Positions 6,135-13,381 of a stretch of DNA of 14,006 nt are shown one piece after another; position 1 is the stretch's first letter; every line of letters starts with the position of its first letter. The DNA comes from JANNHK01 sp031404355. GTDB lineage: Bacteria > Actinomycetota > Acidimicrobiia > IMCC26256 > PALSA-610. The stretch lies in NCBI GenBank assembly GCA_031404355.1, contig JANNHK010000390.1:1-14006 (forward strand), in the 5' to 3' direction. Both the position numbers and the translations under genes were made by a program. The notes beneath the pieces are model-generated. The model was not told where the DNA came from, searched no databases, and worked only from the letters and a program-made list of their open reading frames with translations.

Positions 6135-7591
6135 CACCGCGTTCCGTCGTCGGGCGCGGTGAGGTCCATCAGGTAGGTGTCGACCGCTTCGTCGATGCAC
6201 TCGTTGCCGCGTACGTAGGCGGTGTGGCCCTCGCCCTCGAAGACGACGAGGACGCCCGACTCGAGTTGGTCGGCCACCGCTTCCGACCAACGCAGCGGTG
6301 TGGCCGGGTCGTTGCTCGTACCCAGCACGAGAATCGGCGGCGCACCGGCGGCGCGGACCGGCGCGGGCGCGCCGACCGCCGCCACCGGCCACACCGCGCA
6401 CGGCGACGAGAGCCACACGGTCGCGGGACCGAAGAACGGTGCCTCCTGCGCGACCGATTCGGCCACCGCGGCGAACGCGTCGCCCTGGGGCGCAGGCCCA
6501 TCGATGCAACCGATCGCGTAGAAGGCCTCGGTCTGGTTGGAGTACTCGCCGTCGGGTTCACGACCCGTGTACCGGTCGGCGCTCGCGAGCAGGCGGGTCC
6601 CGTCGCCCTGCGCGGCTTCCACCAGCGCCCGTTCCAACGAGGGCCATCCGGCCTCGCCCGAATACAAGAACGACGCCACGCCGAGATCGGCCTCGCCCGG
6701 TCCGAGTTCACGCTCCTCCCCCACGACTTCGGCGTACAACGGCTCCGCGTCGATCGCCTCCATCAGCAGAACGTACGACTCGCGTGGGTCGCCGCCGCCG
6801 AAGTCGCAGTCGCGGCTCGCGCAGTCGTCGAGAAACGCTTCGAGCGCGCTGTCGAAACCCTTGGCCTGGTCGACGGAAAGCTGCTCGAACGACAACGCGG
6901 GGTCGACGGCACCGTCGAGAACCATCGCCCGGATCTTCTCCGGGTAGCGATCGGCGTAGAGCGCGCCGATGTACGTGCCGTACGAGAACCCGACGTACGT
7001 CAACTGTTCTTCGCCGAGCGCGGCGCGGATCACGTCGAGGTCCTGCACCGTCGCTGCAGTCGACACGTACGGGAGCAGGTCGCCGGTTCGCTCGGCGCAC
7101 CCTACGACGAACTTCTTGGCCGCCGCGAGGGCCTCGTCGACTTCGGCCTCGTCGTCGGGCGACGTGTCGATCGCGTAGAAGAAGTCGAGGTCGTCGACGC
7201 AGTCGACCGCGGTGCTCGTTCCGACACCGCGCGGGTCCCAGGACACGATGTCGAACCGTTCGAGCACATCAGGAGAGAAGTACGCCTCGGCCGCGGCGAC
7301 CAGGGGAACGCCGGCGGCGCCCGGACCGCCCGGATTCGTCACGAGGGACCCAATGGCGTCGCCGTCGGCGGGGCGGCGCGCCAGTTCCAGTTCGACGGTC
7401 TCACCGTCGGGGTCCTCGTAGTCGAGCGGGACGGTCAGCGCCGCGCACTGGACGCGGTCGCACTCCTCCCATACGAGCTCGGGCGCACCCTCGATCGGGA
7501 CGGGGTCAGGGGCCGCGTCGTCGTCGTCACCCCCGCCACAGGCGGCGAGCACCGCGAGCGCGGCAAGGATCGCGACGGCACGGCGGGGCAT
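6131..7591 (-). CDS. secreted TAP-like alpha/beta-hydrolase lipoprotein (peptidase S33 type)
   Basis: With start at ATG 7591 the product is 486 residues. It opens with a lipoprotein signal (MPRRAVAILAALAVLAACGG; lipobox LAAC, lipidated Cys18) and a short Asp-rich linker, so it should be anchored outside the cytoplasmic membrane. It has the alpha/beta-hydrolase layout of Streptomyces tripeptidyl aminopeptidases: oxyanion segment NPGGPG (86-91), SWDPRGVGTS, nucleophile elbow GFSYGT with Ser203, acid Asp428 in GTSNDPATP, His456 in GEGHTAY, and the C-terminal TAP-like domain. Cysteines are many, consistent with export. The GTG at 7600 is in frame but overlaps the -10 box TAGGGT, which sits 7 nt before ATG 7591, so the ATG is preferred. 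Likely function is an exo- or aminopeptidase/esterase; the substrate is unknown. A fragment of a close paralogue lies at 1-118. Confidence 0.9.
   Translation of the reverse strand: MPRRAVAILAALAVLAACGGGDDDDAAPDPVPIEGAPELVWEECDRVQCAALTVPLDYEDPDGETVELELARRPADGDAIGSLVTNPGGPGAAGVPLVAAAEAYFSPDVLERFDIVSWDPRGVGTSTAVDCVDDLDFFYAIDTSPDDEAEVDEALAAAKKFVVGCAERTGDLLPYVSTAATVQDLDVIRAALGEEQLTYVGFSYGTYIGALYADRYPEKIRAMVLDGAVDPALSFEQLSVDQAKGFDSALEAFLDDCASRDCDFGGGDPRESYVLLMEAIDAEPLYAEVVGEERELGPGEADLGVASFLYSGEAGWPSLERALVEAAQGDGTRLLASADRYTGREPDGEYSNQTEAFYAIGCIDGPAPQGDAFAAVAESVAQEAPFFGPATVWLSSPCAVWPVAAVGAPAPVRAAGAPPILVLGTSNDPATPLRWSEAVADQLESGVLVVFEGEGHTAYVRGNECIDEAVDTYLMDLTAPDDGTRC
6173..6242. repeat. 70-bp near-identical repeat, copy 2 (partner 44-113)
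   Basis: This is the copy inside the intact TAP-like hydrolase gene. It covers the segment around the catalytic histidine. See copy 1 at 44-113 for the differences. Confidence 0.75.
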
Positions 7592-7598
7592 CCCGGCC

Positions 7599-7608
7599 AC
7601 CCTACGCT
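7599..7608. promoter_or_regulatory. divergent leaderless promoters sharing a TA step
   Basis: On the minus strand TAGGGT (7604 to 7599) is followed by 7 nt and ATG 7591. On the plus strand TACGCT (7603-7608) is followed by 6 nt and GTG 7615. The two -10 boxes overlap at TA 7603-7604, so polymerase can open the DNA for only one direction at a time. Confidence 0.5.
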
Positions 7609-7614
7609 GTCAGG

Positions 7615-8088
7615 GTGTTCCGTTTGAGCGCGCGGGCCGACCCTGCGTTCCTCGCCGAGATGCTGTACGAGATCGCGTACTGGCACGACGACGGCGAGGA
7701 AGAACGGCCGCCGTTCGACACGTTGCTCACCGAGCCCGACCACGCGCGTTTCGTCGAGGGATGGGGCCGCCCGGGCGATCTCGCGGTGCTCGCGCTCGAC
7801 CGGCGCGACGAACCGATCGGCGCGGCGTGGTGCCGGCGCTTCACCGAGACCGAGATGCGGATCGCGGTGTTCCCCGAGTTTCGCCGCCAGGGCGTCGGCA
7901 GCTTGCTCCTCGGTTCGCTCCTCGGTTCGCTCCTCGCCCGCGCACGCGCCGGCGGCGAGGACGCGCTCGAAGTCGAGGCCGCGCCCGACAACCCCGCGCG
8001 CCGGTTCCTTCTCGCCCGCGGCTTCGCCGAGACGCCCGATCGCCCCACCCGGCTGGTGTGCGACCTCGCCGCCGAACTCATGGGATGA
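7615..8088 (+). CDS. GNAT-family N-acetyltransferase
   Basis: GTG 7615, 6 nt after a -10 box, opens a 157-residue protein beginning MFRLSARADPAFLAEMLYEI. The GNAT fold is shown by GAAWCRRF (strand before motif A), RIAVFPEFRRQGVGSLLL with the acetyl-CoA pyrophosphate loop RRQGVG, and the C-terminal ALEVEAAPDNPARRFLLARG, where Asn and Phe/Leu precede the final strand. It is probably cytosolic and transfers an acetyl group from acetyl-CoA to an amine; the acceptor cannot be inferred. The sequence LLGSLLGSLL in helix alpha3 reflects a tandem duplication of the 12-mer CTCCTCGGTTCG at about 7906-7937. The next gene starts 9 nt after the stop, suggesting one transcript. Confidence 0.85.
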   Translation: MFRLSARADPAFLAEMLYEIAYWHDDGEEERPPFDTLLTEPDHARFVEGWGRPGDLAVLALDRRDEPIGAAWCRRFTETEMRIAVFPEFRRQGVGSLLLGSLLGSLLARARAGGEDALEVEAAPDNPARRFLLARGFAETPDRPTRLVCDLAAELMG

Positions 8089-8097
8089 TGCAGGGCG

Positions 8098-8640
8098 ATG
8101 GCGGCGGTATCCGACGGCACCAAACGCGTCCTCGGCCTCACGGCCGCGGCAATCGGGATCGTCGCGAACGTCGTCGGCATCGCGGGCGCGTTCGGCGACT
8201 GGGGCTCGAGCACGACCGAGGTCGTCCTCTCCGTCGAACCGGCGGCCGCGGCCGACGCCGTCGAGGAGACCACCACGACTGAGGTCCCGGCCGAGACCGC
8301 CGAGGAGTTCCTCACTGCCCTGGCGGCCGCGATCGCGAGCGGCGACACCGCGTTCCTGACGACCCACCTGCACCCCGAGGTCGCCGTGCGCTACGGCGCC
8401 GACCAGTGCGCGGCAACGGTCGCGACGTACCTGGACCCGACGTACGCAATCGAAGTGCTGAACGTCTCCGAACCGGCCGACTACCAGTGGGTGACCGACA
8501 GCCTCACCACCGTCATTCCGGAAACGCTGTCGGTCGAAGTGCTCCGCACCGCCGACGGGGTGCAAGCATCGGCGACGGTGCACATCACCGAGATCGACGG
8601 CGCGTTCACCTGGTTCACCGACTGCGGCGCACCCGTCTGA
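8098..8640 (+). CDS. membrane-anchored protein with possible NTF2-like outer domain
   Basis: The product has 180 residues. A short N-terminus is followed by one hydrophobic segment (about 11-33, VLGLTAAAIGIVANVVGIAG), then an Ala/Glu/Thr-rich linker with ETTTTEVPAET (57-67) and a folded domain from 68 to the end. That domain starts AEEFLTALAAAIASGDTAFL and is preceded by no catalytic motif I know; the helix-then-strand pattern and its position suggest an NTF2-like fold. Cys104 and Cys176 could form a disulfide outside the membrane. The start follows the GNAT stop by 9 nt with only a weak AGGG ribosome site, so translational coupling is likely. It converges on the next gene with 3 bp between the stops. 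No function is assigned. Confidence 0.7.
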   Translation: MAAVSDGTKRVLGLTAAAIGIVANVVGIAGAFGDWGSSTTEVVLSVEPAAAADAVEETTTTEVPAETAEEFLTALAAAIASGDTAFLTTHLHPEVAVRYGADQCAATVATYLDPTYAIEVLNVSEPADYQWVTDSLTTVIPETLSVEVLRTADGVQASATVHITEIDGAFTWFTDCGAPV

Positions 8641-8643
8641 TCG

Positions 8644-9909
8644 CTAGCTTCCCATCTCGACGCGGCGCTTGCGGCGCTCCTCGTCGAGGACGAGCCCGCC
8701 GCCGACGAACAGGATCGTGCCGGGGATCAGCAGCAGCGACCACGGCGGGCCCGCGTCGGTCTGTTCCTGCACCGTCTCGACCTGCGCGCCGGTCGCCGGC
8801 CCGTCGTCCGCGGGCGTGTCGCTTCCTGCGGCTGGTTCGGGCTCGGGCTCGGGTTCGGGTTCGGGCGCCGGTTCGGTGTCGGTGCCCGTGGCAACCGGGG
8901 CCGGCTCGAGCGACGATGCGTCGCACGCTTGTTCGTCCGGGCCGACGACGAACGGGAACAGGTCGAGGATCCGGGACAGGTCGGCGTCCTGGCCCCCGAC
9001 GGGCCGGACGAGCGCGTCCTGGTAATCCCCGAAACTGAAGATCTCGGTCTCGATCCTGCCGACGCCGCCGGTCATCGTCCCCGTCCCCGTCAGCGGGCCG
9101 TTCGGCGTCTGACCCCAGTTCATCTCGAACGGTCCGTCGAATCCGGGGTGTCCCGTGAACACCAACGTGATGTAGCTGACAGCATCGCCGTGCCCGAGCG
9201 CGAGACACGCGTCGTTGACCACCATGACGTCGACCAGGCGATCGACGGTATCCGGATCGGGTTCCACAACTTCGGGTGCCGTCGTCGTCGTGGTGGCCGG
9301 TGCCGCCGTCGTCGTCGTCACGGCGACCTCGACCGCGGGCACGATCCGCTCCGTCACGGGGCCCGTCGAGTCGCTCGGCATCATCGCGACGCCGGCCACG
9401 GTCGCGAGCACGACGAGCGCACCGCCCGCGAATTTCTCGCCGCGCGGTACATGCGGGAGGAACGCGCCCTGGCGCGGTGCAGCGGCCGCAACTGCGATCT
9501 TGGTGAGGACGAGCTTGCCGTCCTTGATCTCGGGCGGACCGAGCTTCCGGTTCCGCGACGCGAGCCAGTCGTTGAGTTCCTTCACCCAGTCGTTCGCGCC
9601 GTCGGCGCCGAACGGGAGGTTCGCGGGGTCGACCTCGAGTTTGCCTTCGGCGTTCACCTTGGCCGGCACCGTGATGGGCTCGTCCTTGAGCGGGAGCTTC
9701 ATCTCGATGTCGACGCTGCCCGCACCGGCGGCGCCGGGCTTGAACTTCACGTCCGGGCTGATCGGGATCGGGAGCCAGTCGATCTTGCCCGGGCTCAGTT
9801 CGACCTTCGCGATCTTGCAGGACACGAAGTCCTTGAGATCCTGCGGGGCGCTCTTCGGAAGCTTCGGCCGCTTCGGTTTCGCCGGCTTGTCGCCCTGACC
9901 GTTCCCCAT
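8644..9909 (-). CDS. membrane protein with Glu-Pro repeat, unknown function
   Basis: ATG 9909 is chosen because GGAGGG (9922-9917) precedes it by 7 nt; the frame stays open upstream but looks non-coding. The 421-residue product has a Lys/Pro-rich N-terminus (MGNGQGDKPAKPKRPKLPKS), a soluble region to about 158, and a first membrane segment at about 160-178 (FAGGALVVLATVAGVAMMP). A Thr-rich linker (TTTTAAPATTTTTAP) leads to a domain at about 215-330 with Cys235 and Cys329. A Glu-Pro repeat (about 349-359) and a last membrane segment (389-408, WSLLLIPGTILFVGGGLVL) end in a charged tail, EERRKRR. The middle is probably extracytoplasmic, between two membrane passes. A possible -10 box TACACT lies at 9944-9939. 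I do not recognise the family. Confidence 0.75.
   Translation of the reverse strand: MGNGQGDKPAKPKRPKLPKSAPQDLKDFVSCKIAKVELSPGKIDWLPIPISPDVKFKPGAAGAGSVDIEMKLPLKDEPITVPAKVNAEGKLEVDPANLPFGADGANDWVKELNDWLASRNRKLGPPEIKDGKLVLTKIAVAAAAPRQGAFLPHVPRGEKFAGGALVVLATVAGVAMMPSDSTGPVTERIVPAVEVAVTTTTAAPATTTTTAPEVVEPDPDTVDRLVDVMVVNDACLALGHGDAVSYITLVFTGHPGFDGPFEMNWGQTPNGPLTGTGTMTGGVGRIETEIFSFGDYQDALVRPVGGQDADLSRILDLFPFVVGPDEQACDASSLEPAPVATGTDTEPAPEPEPEPEPEPAAGSDTPADDGPATGAQVETVQEQTDAGPPWSLLLIPGTILFVGGGLVLDEERRKRRVEMGS
8834..8863. repeat. hexanucleotide tandem repeat encoding Pro-Glu repeats
   Basis: Five consecutive 6-bp units (GGTTCG or GGCTCG) encode alternating Pro and Glu on the minus strand within the membrane protein gene. 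Because the unit is 6 bp, gain or loss of units keeps the frame and would only change the length of the stiff spacer before the last membrane segment. Confidence 0.7.
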
Positions 9910-9916
9910 CGGCTCA

Positions 9917-9922
9917 CCCTCC
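9917..9922 (-). promoter_or_regulatory. strong ribosome binding site of the minus-strand membrane protein gene
   Basis: GGAGGG lies 7 nt before ATG 9909 and decides the start. It is the clearest Shine-Dalgarno sequence in the window; most other starts here look leaderless. A candidate -10 box TACACT at 9944-9939 would give a short leader containing it. Confidence 0.6.
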
Positions 9923-9979
9923 GCGCCGTGCCGGGCGCAGTGTACGACGCCCGGCTGGCAATCGGCGCGCTTTGCCGAG

Positions 9980-9985
9980 TAGGGA
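9980..9985 (+). promoter_or_regulatory. putative -10 box for the single-pass membrane protein gene
   Basis: TAGGGA lies 7 nt before ATG 9993, matching the spacing at 7591 and 11328. GGAG at 9987-9990 is too close to the ATG to be a normal ribosome site. Confidence 0.4.
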
Positions 9986-9992
9986 TGGAGCA

Positions 9993-10544
9993 ATGGAAGC
10001 CGAGGTCGACGAGGTCGACAAACCCCGACCGCAGTGGCAGATCCGGCTCATCCTCGTCGGACTGGTGCTCGGCGGCCTCGTGTGGGGCTTCGCGATCTGG
10101 TACTCGGTGACGAGCGACCAGCCCGAAGCCCTTCCCGACGCCGACTACGCGACGTTGACCGACATCTGCGGTGCCACGCTCGGCGACCTGCGCGCGCTGC
10201 CCGACCTCGAAGCCGACAGCGACGCGCTGGAAGCGGTTGCGCTGATCCGCGCCGAGAACGAGGTGTTCGACACGATGGTTGCGCAGCTCCGCACCGTCGA
10301 GCCCGACGGCGATGCCGGCGTCGCGCTCTCGAAGTGGACCGACGACTGGGAAACGGTGATCGAACGGCGGGCGGCGTACGCGGACGAACTCGAAGCCTCC
10401 GGTGAAGGTCGGTTCGGCTCGCCGCTCGAGATCGTGTTGCGCATCGGCACGTACGCCGAGGTCCAGGGCCTCGACGACTGCACCCCCGAAGCGATGCAAC
10501 CCGATGTCGTCGACCGACCCCGCGCGTACGCAGACGACTCATGA
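9993..10544 (+). CDS. single-pass membrane protein, unknown function
   Basis: The product has 183 residues. An acidic N-terminus (MEAEVDEVDKPRPQWQIR) precedes one membrane helix at about 19-38 (LILVGLVLGGLVWGFAIWYS) and an acidic, mostly helical outer part with Cys59 and Cys163, a possible disulfide pair. The segment ALIRAENEVFDTMVAQLRTV followed by KWTDDWETVIERRAAYADEL resembles paired amphipathic helices seen in many actinobacterial exported proteins of unknown role. No catalytic motif is seen. The stop overlaps the start of the SDR gene (ATGA, 10541-10544), so the two are probably co-transcribed and translationally coupled. The start is placed at the first ATG after a -10 box; an upstream in-frame codon at 9972 is unlikely. 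Confidence 0.75.
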   Translation: MEAEVDEVDKPRPQWQIRLILVGLVLGGLVWGFAIWYSVTSDQPEALPDADYATLTDICGATLGDLRALPDLEADSDALEAVALIRAENEVFDTMVAQLRTVEPDGDAGVALSKWTDDWETVIERRAAYADELEASGEGRFGSPLEIVLRIGTYAEVQGLDDCTPEAMQPDVVDRPRAYADDS

Positions 10545-11317
10545 GACTCGACGGCAAGGTCGCCCTCATCACCGGGGCCGGAAGCGGCATGGGCCGGGCC
10601 GCGGCCGAGTTGTTCGCGCGCGAAGGTGCCCGCGTCGTCGTGAGCGACGTCGTCGACGCCGCCGGCGCGGAGACCGTCGCCGCGATCACGGCCGCGGGTG
10701 GTGAGGCCACGTTCGTGCGCGCCGACGTGTCTCAGTGGGCCGACTGCGAAGCGATGGTCAAGGCCGCGACCGACACGTTCGGCGGGCTGCACGTGCTCTA
10801 CAACAACGCAGGCGTGTTCCCGGCCGACGACGGCGGCGTGCTCGACACGCCCGAGGCCACGTGGCAGCGCGTCATGGACGTGAACCTCAAGGGCGTATGG
10901 CTCGGGTGCCGGGCCGGCATCCCGGCGATGCTGAAGTCGGGTGGTGGCTCGATCGTCAACGTCGCGTCGTTCGTCGCGCTGGTGGGTGCTGCGACCGCGC
11001 AGATCGCGTACACCGCGAGCAAGGGCGGCGTGCTGTCGATGACGCGCGAGATCGCCGTCGAGTACGCGCGCCGAGGCATACGCGCCAATGCGCTGTGCCC
11101 GGGCCCGATCCAGACGCCGCTCCTCGAAGCACTGCTGTCGGACCCGGCCCGACGCGCCCGGCGCATGGTGCACATTCCGATGGGCCGGCTCGGGCGCGCC
11201 GAAGAACTCGCGAAGGCGGCGCTGTTCCTCGCGTCCGACGACGCGTCGTACATGACCGGCAGCGCACTCGTCGTCGACGGCGGCATCACCGCTGCGTACG
11301 TGACGCCGGAGGATTAG
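10541..11317 (+). CDS. short-chain dehydrogenase/reductase (SDR, classical)
   Basis: This is a 258-residue cytosolic oxidoreductase of the classical SDR family. Visible motifs are the cofactor loop TGAGSGMG (11-18), Asp36 at the end of beta2 (SDVVD), which favours NAD(H) over NADP(H), the adenine-ring contact ADV (61-63), NNAG (88-91), Asn115, catalytic Ser143 (NVASF), Tyr157 and Lys161 (YTASK), and the CPGPIQTP segment (186-193) after beta6. The C-terminus VDGGITAAYVTPED is typical. Length and motifs fit a 3-oxoacyl-ACP-reductase-like or sugar/alcohol dehydrogenase annotation, but the substrate cannot be read from sequence. It overlaps the preceding gene by 4 bp. Its stop codon lies inside the -10 box of the following gene, so a shared metabolic role with the glutamine-synthetase-like gene is possible but not demonstrated. 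Confidence 0.92.
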   Translation: MRLDGKVALITGAGSGMGRAAAELFAREGARVVVSDVVDAAGAETVAAITAAGGEATFVRADVSQWADCEAMVKAATDTFGGLHVLYNNAGVFPADDGGVLDTPEATWQRVMDVNLKGVWLGCRAGIPAMLKSGGGSIVNVASFVALVGAATAQIAYTASKGGVLSMTREIAVEYARRGIRANALCPGPIQTPLLEALLSDPARRARRMVHIPMGRLGRAEELAKAALFLASDDASYMTGSALVVDGGITAAYVTPED

Positions 11318-11320
11318 CCT
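11315..11320 (+). promoter_or_regulatory. putative -10 box of the glutamine-synthetase-like gene, containing the SDR stop
   Basis: TAGCCT includes the TAG stop of the SDR gene and is followed by 7 nt (GGCGCCC) and ATG 11328. This spacing is identical to TAGGGT-GGCCGGG-ATG at the hydrolase gene, and even the spacers are similar. Confidence 0.5.
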
Positions 11321-11327
11321 GGCGCCC

Positions 11328-12707
11328 ATGGCACGCGGCATGTGGACACTCGGCGAACTGCACGCCGCGATCCTCGACGGGTCCGTGGACACGATCCTCG
11401 TCACGTTCCCCGACCTCCAGGGTCGGTTGATGGGCAAGCGGGTCACGGCCGACTACTGGCTCGACCACATGGAGTCGGGTTCGGAACCGATCCACGCGTG
11501 CAACTACCTGCTCGCGGTCGACTCCGAGATGACCCCGCTGCCCGGGTACGAGTACGCGAACTGGGAGCAGGGCTACGGCGACGTCGCGGCGCTGCCCGAT
11601 CTCTCGACGATCCGGCGCATCCCGTGGCTCGAAGGCACGGCACTCGTCCTGTGCGACCTGCTCGACGAGGAGACGGGCGAGCCGGTCGAGGTGTCACCAC
11701 GCCGCATCCTGCAGCGCCAGGTCGATCGCGCCGCCGCGGCCGGGTACACGGTCATGGTCGCGTCGGAACTCGAGTTCTTCCTCTTCCGCGAGTCACTCGA
11801 CGAAGCGGCCGCGAAGCGCTACGCCGACCTCACGCCGCACTCGAACGTGATCGAGGACTACCACATCCTCCAGACGACGCGCGACGAGTACGTCATCCGA
11901 GCCATCCGCAACGGCGTCAACGCCGCCGGTGTCCCCGTCGAGTTCTCGAAGGGCGAAGCGGGCAAAGGTCAGCACGAGATCAACCTCTCGTACTCGACGC
12001 CGGTGACGATGGCTGACCGGCACGTGATCTACAAGAACGCGGCGAAGGAAATCGCCGGACAGTTCGGGCGCGCGATCACGTTCATGGCGAAGTACTCGGA
12101 GGACGAAGTCGGTTCGTCGTGCCACGTGCATTCGAGTGTGTGGAACGGCGACGCTTCCGAGTCGCTCATGTGGGACGCGGAAGCGCCCGACCACCTCACT
12201 CCCCTGTTCCGCGGTTGGCTCGGCGGGCAAATTGCGTGCGGGCGTGAGCTCTCGTGGATGTACGCGCCGACCGTCAATTCGTACAAGCGCTACCAACCCG
12301 AGTCGTGGGCGCCGACCGCGCTCGCGTGGGGGGTCGACAACCGCACGTGCGGCTTCCGGCTCGTCGGGAACGGTCCCGCGTTCCGCCTCGAGTCGCGCAT
12401 TCCCGGCGCGGACGTGAACCCCTATCTCGCCTACGCGGCGACCATCGCGGCCGGTTTGCACGGCATCGAGAACGAGCTCGAACCGCCACCCCGCTTCCGC
12501 GGCAACGCGTACGCCGCACCCGACCTGCCGCGCGTGCCCGCGAGCATCGTCGAGGCCATCGACGCGTTCGCGCAGTCGAAGATCGCCATCGACGCGTTCG
12601 GCGCCGAGGTGCACGACCACTTGTTGAACACGGCCCGCCAGGAATGGCTGGCGTTCAACCGCACGGTCACCGACTGGGAGCGACGCCGGAACTTCGACCA
12701 GTGGTGA
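11328..12707 (+). CDS. glutamine synthetase-family gamma-glutamyl ligase (PuuA/GlnA3-like)
   Basis: The 459-residue product has the glutamine synthetase fold: an N-terminal beta-grasp domain (about 18-110, with FPDLQGRLMGKRV) and a catalytic domain with metal-binding SELEFF (E147, E149), KGEAGKGQHEINL (E210, E217), the His motif SCHVHSS (H266, H268), NSYKRYQPESWAPT (317-330), WGVDNRT and RLESRIPGADVNPYLAYA (E355, R357). All expected active-site residues appear present, so it should use ATP to join the gamma-carboxyl of glutamate to an amine. Divergence from primary GlnA (no adenylylation-loop NLYDLP motif) and the overlapping amidohydrolase gene suggest a polyamine or other amine as substrate rather than ammonia. 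Start ATG 11328 follows a -10 box; ATG 11340 is also possible. Confidence 0.88.
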   Translation: MARGMWTLGELHAAILDGSVDTILVTFPDLQGRLMGKRVTADYWLDHMESGSEPIHACNYLLAVDSEMTPLPGYEYANWEQGYGDVAALPDLSTIRRIPWLEGTALVLCDLLDEETGEPVEVSPRRILQRQVDRAAAAGYTVMVASELEFFLFRESLDEAAAKRYADLTPHSNVIEDYHILQTTRDEYVIRAIRNGVNAAGVPVEFSKGEAGKGQHEINLSYSTPVTMADRHVIYKNAAKEIAGQFGRAITFMAKYSEDEVGSSCHVHSSVWNGDASESLMWDAEAPDHLTPLFRGWLGGQIACGRELSWMYAPTVNSYKRYQPESWAPTALAWGVDNRTCGFRLVGNGPAFRLESRIPGADVNPYLAYAATIAAGLHGIENELEPPPRFRGNAYAAPDLPRVPASIVEAIDAFAQSKIAIDAFGAEVHDHLLNTARQEWLAFNRTVTDWERRRNFDQW

Positions 12708-13381
12708 CCATTGCCCTGACCGGGCGGAAGCTCGAGAAGTACCTCGACGCGATTGCCCGGTCGGGTGCCGATGCGGTCGTGTTCGACCCGTCCCACGACC
12801 CCGAAGCGGTGCTCGACCGGGTCGACGCCCTTGTCCTCGGTGGCGGCCCCGATATCGACCCGGAGTTGTACGGCGACGAACAGCATCCGCAGACCTACGG
12901 CGCGAGCCGTGAGGTCGACGAGTTCGAGTTCGACCTGCTCGACGGTGCGATCGCGCGCGGCACGCCGGTGCTTGCGATTTGTCGCGGCCTCCAGGTCGTG
13001 AACGTCGCGTTCGGCGGGACGCTGTACCAGCACATCACCGAAGATCCCGGAGTCGAACGGCACGGGAAGCCGGGCGAGGTCGGTGAGCGGGAAGAGCGTC
13101 CGATCGAGGTCGAACCCGGCTCACTCCTCGCCGGCGTGCTCGGCGCCCACGTGGTGACGGGTTCCTGCCATCACCACCAAGCGGTGGCAAAACTCGGCGA
13201 CGGGTTGCACGTCACGGCGCGCGCCCCCGACGGAATTGTCGAAGGCCTCGAAGTCGAGGGCGCGTGGGTGCTCGCGGTGCAATGGCACCCCGAAGACACC
13301 GCGTGCAGCGACCCCGCCCAGCAAGCGCTCTTCGACGCGCTCGTCGCCCGCACCAAACCTGCGCCGGATGTGCGCCCCTAG
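12704..13381 (+). CDS. class I glutamine amidotransferase-like hydrolase (PuuD-like, peptidase C26)
   Basis: GTG 12704 overlaps the stop of the ligase gene (GTGA), giving 225 residues. The class I glutamine-amidotransferase triad is present: Cys93 in AICRGLQ, His195 and Glu197 in QWHPE. LVLGGGPDIDPELYGDE (44-60) and FGGTLYQHI (103-111) are characteristic of gamma-glutamyl-gamma-aminobutyrate hydrolases (PuuD family). It would cleave the gamma-glutamyl bond of an intermediate whose amine was first glutamylated by the upstream ligase, returning glutamate. The N-terminus (MTIALTGRKLEKYLDAIARS) is somewhat shorter than in the Escherichia coli enzyme, but begins at the expected first strand. The stop codon lies in the loop of a perfect hairpin. 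The pathway is inferred from pairing; no amine oxidase or aldehyde dehydrogenase is in view. Confidence 0.88.
   Translation: MTIALTGRKLEKYLDAIARSGADAVVFDPSHDPEAVLDRVDALVLGGGPDIDPELYGDEQHPQTYGASREVDEFEFDLLDGAIARGTPVLAICRGLQVVNVAFGGTLYQHITEDPGVERHGKPGEVGEREERPIEVEPGSLLAGVLGAHVVTGSCHHHQAVAKLGDGLHVTARAPDGIVEGLEVEGAWVLAVQWHPEDTACSDPAQQALFDALVARTKPAPDVRP

Noticed and set aside
5444..7627. A 727-codon open frame on the plus strand
   Set aside because: From about 6131 it is the antisense of the TAP-like hydrolase and has no protein-like motifs there; only the 5621-5890 part was kept as a possible fragment.
8636..8650. Terminator between the convergent genes at 8640/8644
   Set aside because: Only 3 bp separate the stops and I find no convincing stem.
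8834..8863. CRISPR-like or regulatory repeat
   Set aside because: The units are 6 bp, contiguous and in frame, simply encoding Pro-Glu repeats.
9910..9993. Longer N-terminus of the minus-strand membrane protein (start at 9993)
   Set aside because: The added residues look non-coding and a strong ribosome site marks ATG 9909.
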